From: Plazaster borealis
Lineage: Eukaryota > Echinodermata > Asteroidea > Forcipulatida > Labidiasteridae
Assembly: GCA_021014325.1 (NCBI GenBank)
Contig: CM037470.1
Coordinates: forward strand, 5,607,647 to 5,671,646
Direction of reading: 5' to 3'
Length of the DNA: 64,000 nucleotides
Notes under the pieces: generated by a model
Told to the model about the DNA's origin: nothing
What the model saw: only the letters and a program-made list of their open reading frames with translations
Database searches by the model: none
Program-made: the position numbers and the translations under genes
Shown here: in pieces, positions 23,385 to 64,000 of the stretch
Layout of the letters: each line of letters starts with the position of its first letter
Numbering within the stretch: position 1 is the first letter of the stretch

Positions 23385-24610
23385 TTGAGAAAACATGTAG
23401 AAACGCCCTTGTCCCAATTAGTGTTGGGTTTTTAATCCTCATGTACCGGTATCTGATGCTGATCACTCAATACTTGTTGATTTTCCCTGACCCTCTGGTC
23501 TGCTTCTCTTCAAGAAGGATGTGTACATAAATCTCCCATAGAACAGAGTGAAACAACACAGAGCTGTACGGTGTGTGAGCGTGTCTATCCATTGAAACCG
23601 AGGACTTTAACAAAAGGGATCCGGGTGTTTGACAGAGCGAGGACGTCCTCGCTTCGCTTTCGTGTACAAAACCAATGGGGATGTCCCTAAAAAAAACACA
23701 AGTCCAAACAATGGGAGAATAAAGAGAAGTCCTCGATTAACGGATTTACAAACGTGTGTGTGTGTGTGTGGGGGGGGGGGGACACTCAAAACACATCAAC
23801 ACATTACATTGTATTTTAATACAATGTCTTTACTTGCTAAAATATATAAATAGAATGGCAATTAGTTGGAAAGAGAAAAAGCAGTGAGTAGGCAACACTG
23901 CTTCCATAATAACCCCCAAAAGTAAAACGTCAGAATGTATTTTATTTTATTATACACCCTCCAAAAAAAAAAAAAATTAATAAATAACAAATAGATATAG
24001 TATATAACCACGCCATGCCCTTGACGCTTGGCTCGATCAATGGTGTGTGTGTGTGGGGGGTGGGGGGTGGGGGGAGGATTCACAACACATCAACACGTTG
24101 GTCGTGTACGGTGTGGAAAAAAACGATTAACCAAACGATCAATACAATAATAAACTAGAGCTAAAGTGCTTCACAAAGCACAACGCCTACGAATCGAGCC
24201 AAGCATCGATGGCATGGCGTGGCAATATTATAATATATATATATATATATTGGGGTTTTTTTTAAGGAGAGTGTATAATAACATAAAATGAAATAATACA
24301 CAGTCTGGCGCTTACTTTTAATGTGGTTAACGTGGTTAATGGAAGCATCGTTGCCGACTCGCATTAATTTTGTAATTGTCTTTTACAGCAAACTAAATGC
24401 CCTTCTATTTAAATATGTTTGCAAGTAAAGACAGTGTTCATGTGTTGTGAATTCCCCCCCCCCCCCACACACACACACACCATTGATCGAGCCGAGCATC
24501 AAGGGCATGGCGTGGCCATATTAAATAAGTCTATTTTATTTATGAAATAATTTTTTTTAGGATGGTGTATAATAAAATAAAATAAAATTCAGTCTGACGC
24601 TTACTAAATA
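23385..24610. repeat. End of the duplicated block and inverted repeat fragments
   Basis: The block aligns with 7463-8665 until about 24185. From 24185 to 24600 come pieces with an (AT)n run and a C-run plus (CA)n. These are reverse complements of material at 9060-9450, so this boundary carries an inverted copy of the same repeat. No gene is seen. Confidence 0.55.
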
Positions 24611-24613
24611 CAT

Positions 24614-25512
24614 GCACTTCATACATGATGCCACAACCACGCAAACGTACCGTGGTTGTGGCTTCATACGTCTGATGCCACAACCACGCAAACGTGCCGT
24701 GGTTGTGGCTTTATACGTCTGATGCCACAACCACGCAAACGTGCCGTGGTTGTGGCTTTATAAGTCTGATGCCACAACCACGCAAACGTGCCGTGGTTGT
24801 GGCTTTATACGTCTGATGCCACAACCACGCAAACGTGCCGTGGTTGTGGCTTTATACGTTTGATGCCACAACCACGCAAACGTACCGTGGTTGTGGCTTC
24901 ATACATGGTGCCACAACCACGCAAACGTGCCGTGGTTGTGGCTTCATACGTCTGATGCCACAACCACGCAAACGTGCCGTGGTTGTGGCTTTATACGTCT
25001 GATGCCACAACCACGCAAACGTACCGTGGTTGTGGCTTTATCGATATACTGATGCCACAACCACGCAAACGTGCCGTGGTTGTGGCTTTATACGTTTGAT
25101 GCCACAACCACGCAAACGTACCGTGGTTGTGGCTTCATACAGTGCCACAACCACGCAAACGTGCCGTGGTTGTGGCTTCATACGTCTGATGCCACAACCA
25201 CGCAAACGTGCCGTGGTTTTGGCTTCATACGTCTGATGCCACAACCACGCAAACGTGCCGTGGTTGTGGCTTCATACATAATGATGCCACAGCCACGCAA
25301 ACGTGCTGTGGTTGTGGCTTCCGTCTGATGCCACAACCACGCAAACGTACCGTGGTTGTGGCTTCACACATAATGATGCCACAACCACGCAAACGTGCCG
25401 TGGTTGTGGCTTCATACGTCTGATACCACAACCACGCAAACGTACCGTGGTTGTGGCTTCATACGTCTGATACCACAACCACGCAAACGTGCCGTGGTTG
25501 TGGCTTCATACA
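24614..25512. repeat. Array of 19 palindromic hairpin units
   Basis: Nineteen units with an average period near 46.7 bp each contain GCCACAACCACG, a 9-base spacer (CAAACGTGC or CAAACGTAC) and the exact complement CGTGGTTGTGGC, joined by linkers such as TTCATACGTCTGAT. Nearly every unit keeps a perfect 12-bp stem. Change is concentrated in the linker and in one spacer base. Apparent open frames on both strands are by-products of the periodicity. Confidence 0.9.
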
Positions 25513-26292
25513 TATAAGGCCCTACATGGCCTTCAGCCTCGGTTGGATAAGGGACACAAGAGCTATATTTTTGTCTGCCACTCGCGATTGTGTTTACTAA
25601 TAATCACGTCCAATTCATTCTCTTCATCAGACATACACTATACAGTTCCTCTACAAACATCATCGACAATGACTCGAACAAAATATTATTAGTGGTTGAA
25701 GCTAATTACTTTGTTCAATTTTTTTCTTTCTCACAAGCTTGAATGAATCTTTAAAGTGGTGTAGGCCTATATGTGGGGGAGGTAGGGGATCCAAGGCAAC
25801 GTCTTAATTCCCCATACACACTGTGTGTCCATCTCCTGGTGTGTCAAGGATATTCTGTTCCCCGGAGACTTTGTCGCCCCCCCCCCCCCATGTGAAGGCA
25901 AGATTATTGTGTAGAAATTTCATCTGATAGCGCCCTCTTTTGAACCAAATTCCTTCAGACCCATGTGATCTTTGTTCTATTAAGTGTATAACCTTGTACA
26001 GCCCTACCAGGCATGCACTGGTCATATTATGGGAAAGTTTACATTTATTTGAATAAGTTTTGAGATGTGCCCGGCGGCCTTTCTATCAAAAAGTTGGTAA
26101 AAATTAGACAGTGCAATTTCTCCATAAAATTTAATTAGTTTTAATGTTTTCTTCTTTTGGGCGGTGTACAAATCGTGCCACATGCAGAAAGTCCAGGCTT
26201 GGTGTGGCTCTTTTGTAAACATGTGATGTTATAGGTCACATCGTATAGTAGGGGACACACACACACTGGAGGTTGGGGGGGGGGGGTTGTCC
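25513..26292. other. Non-coding stretch without recognisable features
   Basis: No gene or repeat family was identified, apart from C-runs and G-runs near 25876 and 26273. Confidence 0.4.
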
Positions 26293-27308
26293 CATGACAC
26301 CGGTCGCAACTGTCCTAGACATTTTGAATTATGCTGGGACAATATAAAAATAAAAAAAAGCCCTGCTCTACAGTGGCGTTATTGAAGAACACGAATCCCC
26401 TTCAATATTTGAGGCACTATTTTACTTATTTTTTAGGCCAACTTATTTATTTATTTGTATACGATAATTGTTTACTGTTTTATTTTGTTAGTAGGGTATT
26501 TCTGAGGTGTTGGTGGGTGGTTTTTAAATGGCGGACAGCAATAATCTTGTCACGAAAATAATTATAATGTGTTTCAGTGATTGATAACGCACTCCGGTGG
26601 AATTGAAATAACAACTTATTAGTTTGCGCCATGACACCGGTCGCAACTGTCCTAGACATTTTTAATTATGCCGGGACAATATAAAACAAAAAAAAGAGCC
26701 CTGCTCTACAGTGGCGTTATTGAAAAACACGAATCCCCTTCACTATTTGAGGCACTATTTTACTTATTTTTTAGGCCAACTTATTTATTTATTTGTATAC
26801 AATAATTGTTTACTGTTTTATTTTGTTAGTAGGATATTTCTGAGGTGTTGGTGGGTGGTTTTTAAAATGGCGGACAGCAATAATCTTGTCACGAAAATAA
26901 TTATAATGTGTTTCAGTGATTGATAACGCACTCCGGTGGAATTGAAATAACAACTTATTAGTTTGCGCCATGACACCGGTCGCAACTGTCCTAGACATTT
27001 TGAATTATGTTGGGACAATATAAAACAAAAAAAAGAGCCCTGCTCTACAGTGGCGTTATTGAAAAACACGAATCCCCTTCACTATTTGAGGCACTATTTT
27101 ACTTATTTTTTAGGCCAACTTATTTATTTATTTGTATACAATAATTGTTTACTGTTTTATTTTGTTAGTAGGATATTTCTGAGGTGTTGGTGGGTGGTTT
27201 TAAAAATGGCGGACAGCAATAATCTTGTCACAAAAATAATTATAATGTGTTTCAGTGATTGATAACGCACTCCGGTGGAATTGAAATAACAACTTAATTA
27301 GTTTGCGC
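26293..27308. repeat. Three tandem copies of a 337-339-bp unit
   Basis: Units start at 26293, 26630 and 26969 with CATGACACCGGTCGCAACTG and end around ATTAGTTTGCGC. Copies two and three are almost identical, while copy one differs at more positions. Each unit contains an apparent 70-99-codon open frame rich in aromatic residues, which changes length between copies and is judged non-coding. Confidence 0.8.
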
Positions 27309-27419
27309 AAGTGGAACGCACCCCTGGTCAACTCTTTCATCATAATAATAATGAGGGCGCCCTTGCAGTTATGCAAATTTGTAGGTCAACAAAAAATCCC
27401 CATATTTTTTTATTACCTT

Positions 27420-27597
27420 GCTTCGCGATGAATGGGTAACCTAAACGAAGGCTGACGACGGACGAAGAAGCGCAAGGGAGCGCAATTTTCTCCTTATTTC
27501 TGGCTCGTATGGGAGAAATAATGGATTCTTGTGAAAGAAAAACAACTCTTTAACTAGTAGTAGTGAGTTTTGTGGAGTATTTGTTAATATTTTTGAG
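27420..27597 (+). promoter_or_regulatory. Candidate MEGF8 promoter and non-coding first exon
   Basis: The MEGF8 start codon lies only 11 bases after a strong splice acceptor (polypyrimidine tract and TTTACAG at 29811-29817), so an upstream untranslated exon is expected. The segment here is CpG-richer than its surroundings and ends in TTTTTGAG followed by the strong donor GTAAGT at 27598. The pairing of these two sites is an inference. Confidence 0.35.
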
Positions 27598-28640
27598 GTA
27601 AGTACTCTACTTTCGGAGACGGTTTGTTGACGATATCGACGTGCAGCCTCTCAGCTGATTCTATCGACGAACTTTGCAATTCAAAATGGCGACGTATAAT
27701 TATATCAAATTAAACAACTTGTCCTTTTAATAATATCGTCTACGGTTTGATAATTTCAGTTAATCTTAAACGTATGATTTACATAGCTGACAAGAGTTTT
27801 TATCTCTCTGTGTTGATTTTATTGATTATTTATATAATTAATTATCATTCAATGATTCATTTATTTTAATTGTTGTAGGCCTATTATTAATCGCTAACTC
27901 ATGCATTTTCCGTTAATATTTCGAACTAGTTTTTCTCACTGAAAGTCACCATATAAATTATGCTGTCACCATAGCCCTACCTACACCCTAGCCCTGGTAG
28001 GACGTCAGTCAGTGCCACTGCACTGACGTCCTGGGTATAAAGATCCTTTACAATGCGAACAAAATTTTGAGTAACATTTTAAAATATTTTTACCTAATTT
28101 GAGAAGCTGAAACTCCATTCACTTATTCTTGGTGCCTTTAATTACACTTTTGCTGAGTTCAAAACCTATTAAATACATCCATGAATGACATTATTTCCGA
28201 AAATAAGTCCAAGTTGTGCACTGGCGCTGTGACTCCGTCGTGTTGCCGCCGGAAGAAAAAAGCGTTCAGTGTTGTGTTACGGGTTAGACAGCGCCCTCTT
28301 TTGTGGACTTGGTTCCATGTCAGTTGAGGTTGTAATTTCCATTTTATTTTCACAATAATGTCATCCAAGGATAAAATTGGCAATTCTGAATAGAGCAGGC
28401 ATAAGGTTCAGGACACAAGGAACATGTGAGTCACGTTTCAGCTTCCTCAAAAAGGTAAAAATATGATAAAAAATGGTTATAAATTTTATTGCAATGCCTG
28501 AGGACCTTTATACCCTGGACTCCGTCGCGTTGTATGCAACGGAGGAGTCCAACCTGGGCTACCTACACCCTAACCCTAACCCTTTCAAAGACAGAAATAG
28601 CATTTTAAACGCCTGCAAAACTCGAAAATTTGTCCCCAGC
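27598..28640. other. Putative intron or spacer before MEGF8, no gene seen
   Basis: Two short related palindromic pieces are seen: GGACGTCAGTCAGTGCC (about 28001-28035) and GGACTCCGTCGCGTTG (about 28518-28550). Each is bordered by CTACCTACACCCTA. No coding sequence is recognised. Confidence 0.45.
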
Positions 28641-29022
28641 TAGACCCAGTAACTGGGGCGCTGTACTCCTTTTCCAAAATTAAGGCATCATCGGTCGTAC
28701 TAGCGGCCCAGAAAAAAATTGTATTTTTCTCAAAGCAAAACTCAATTTGGCGATCCCACACGGGTGCCCTGCCTTAACCGTGATGACCACGCGATTGTTG
28801 AGGCAGTGCACCTGTCAAATTGCTCGTCTAAAATTTGACAGGTGCCCTGCCTCAACCGCGTGGTCATCATGGTTAAGGTAGGGCACCCATGGATACTGCC
28901 GAGAGTGTGATCACCAAATTGAGTTTTGCTTTGAGAAAATATAAGTTTTTTCTGGGCCGCTAGTACGACCGATGATGTCAAAATTTCGAAAAAGGAGTAC
29001 AGCGCCCCAGTTACTGGGTCTA
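28641..29022. mobile_element. 382-bp palindromic MITE with perfect 9-bp target duplication
   Basis: The terminal 29 bp are a perfect inverted repeat starting TAGACCCAGTAACTGGGG, and imperfect pairing continues through arms of about 180 bp. GTCCCCAGC lies directly outside both ends (28632-28640 and 29023-29031). The 9-bp duplication and the TAG...CTA ends resemble the element at 11041-11500, although the rest of the ends differ. Confidence 0.87.
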
Positions 29023-29373
29023 GTCCCCAGCATACATTCTAGTACTACATATCGGTAATCATGGTAATAACCGATAAAGGTAGGTAGGTAGCATTCCATG
29101 CTATAAACTAACTAGTAACTGTATATAAAGTTCACTAATGCCCCTCACAATTTCTTCTTACAGCTTGGCCGGCTATGGCCAAATGACGAAATCTGACCAG
29201 TGAGTTAGAGAAGACTGTCGTCAAAATATCACTTCAGACAATTTTGCCAGCACTGGCTAAATATCTACCTTTAAAAAGAAGATTAATTGTATTGTTGGTA
29301 CACTTAACTTTCTTTTGCACTAAGGCCATGGATACAGAATGGCCATAGAATGGGGTCTGTCCTTTTGTAAAGG

Positions 29374-29757
29374 GTCTGTATACGTTTGGTAATGACTCTG
29401 AAAATTAATGGCAATAAAACTTACTTGGTAAGAAGTATAGCAGCCTTGGATAGAATGATGCATTTTGAGAAACTTTTCACTTCGAAAGACTGTGGTTGTA
29501 GAAACAATTTATCCCCCAAAATTTGAATCTGAGAAGTATTACTGACAGTTACGTACAATTTCTCAGATTGTGTAGTCCAATTGCAGATTATTCTTCCTGC
29601 GTGGACATGACCACTTCAGATTTTCGGCAATATCTCAAAAATGCTACCAGTACCACCTTTTGAAATGAAATTTTCACAGGTTAGTTTTAAGGTATCTACA
29701 ACTATATGATTGAAATGAACAGTGGGTTCCAATTACCAAACGTATAAAATCCCCTAA
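29374..29757 (+). mobile_element. MITE family A' copy 1
   Basis: It begins AAAGGGTCTGTATACGTTTGG and ends in the inverse-type sequence CCAAACGTATA...CCC. It shares the sub-terminal GGTAATGACTC and interior ACTTGGTAAGAAG with copies at 53042 and 53668, and is distantly related to family A. Confidence 0.65.
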
Positions 29758-29828
29758 AAGGGTCTGTAATTTTTGCAGACATTCAAGTTTTTTATAATTA
29801 ATTTTTTTTTTTTACAGTTTGTACATAA

Positions 29829-64000
<34,172 letters not shown>

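Noticed and set aside
25030..25478. Overlapping 68-85-codon frames on both strands
   Set aside because: They arise from the 46-47-bp hairpin array; reading frame and length shift with each linker change.
24614..25512. CRISPR-like array of repeats and spacers
   Set aside because: Palindromic units look superficially similar, but the intervening parts are short variants of one linker rather than unique spacers, and the genome is animal.
26331..27262. Three similar 70-99-codon frames in the 337-bp units
   Set aside because: Starts and ends differ between copies owing to small changes, and the sequence is a non-coding tandem repeat.
28555..28585. Telomere-like CCCTAACCCTAACCC
   Set aside because: Only two to three units, inside an ordinary interspersed sequence; no interstitial telomere array.

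Overview
The window is animal nuclear DNA. It is AT-rich, its long genes are split by many GT-AG introns, and it is crowded with short non-autonomous DNA transposons, tRNA-derived SINEs, LINE fragments and minisatellites. A MEGF8 orthologue, secreted PAN/fibrinogen-domain proteins and abundant foldback MITEs suggest a marine invertebrate deuterostome. An echinoderm, possibly a starfish, is the best guess, but no sequence feature here proves the taxon.

Left third (about 1-24,600). Two intronless minus-strand genes encode secreted proteins with the order signal peptide, PAN/apple-like domain, Thr-rich repeats, fibrinogen C-terminal domain (FReD). The first (2051-3394) has one FReD. The second (17397-19418) has two in tandem. 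Each lies in a copy of a tandem segmental duplication of about 9 kb (about 170-8665 and 14861-24185). The copies share flanking DNA, including an upstream array carrying CCAAT motifs. Between them are 5-6 kb of nested repeats: foldback elements, a MITE with an exact 9-bp target duplication, and the 3' end of a LINE.

Middle (about 24,600-29,800). No protein gene is recognised. There is a striking array of 19 copies of a perfect hairpin unit, three tandem copies of a 337-bp unit, a possible MEGF8 promoter and 5' exon near 27,420-27,597, and a palindromic MITE with a perfect 9-bp target duplication.

Right half (29,829-64,000). One plus-strand gene, the MEGF8 orthologue, is present as 29 coding exons (5,142 nt, 1,714 codons), all with GT-AG junctions and compatible phases. 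It covers signal peptide, CUB1, two EGFs, six kelch repeats, a run of PSI domains around a beta-rich region, an EGF, laminin-type EGFs, CUB2, EGFs and the start of the second kelch propeller, and runs off the right edge. Its introns hold three large minisatellites, two SINE subtypes sharing a tRNA-Leu(CAA)-like head, two LINE remnants and about fifteen MITEs, several nested so that the order of insertion can be read.

No operon-like or wholly new multi-gene system is evident. The most promising leads are the diversifying PAN-mucin-FReD pair and the palindromic hairpin array.
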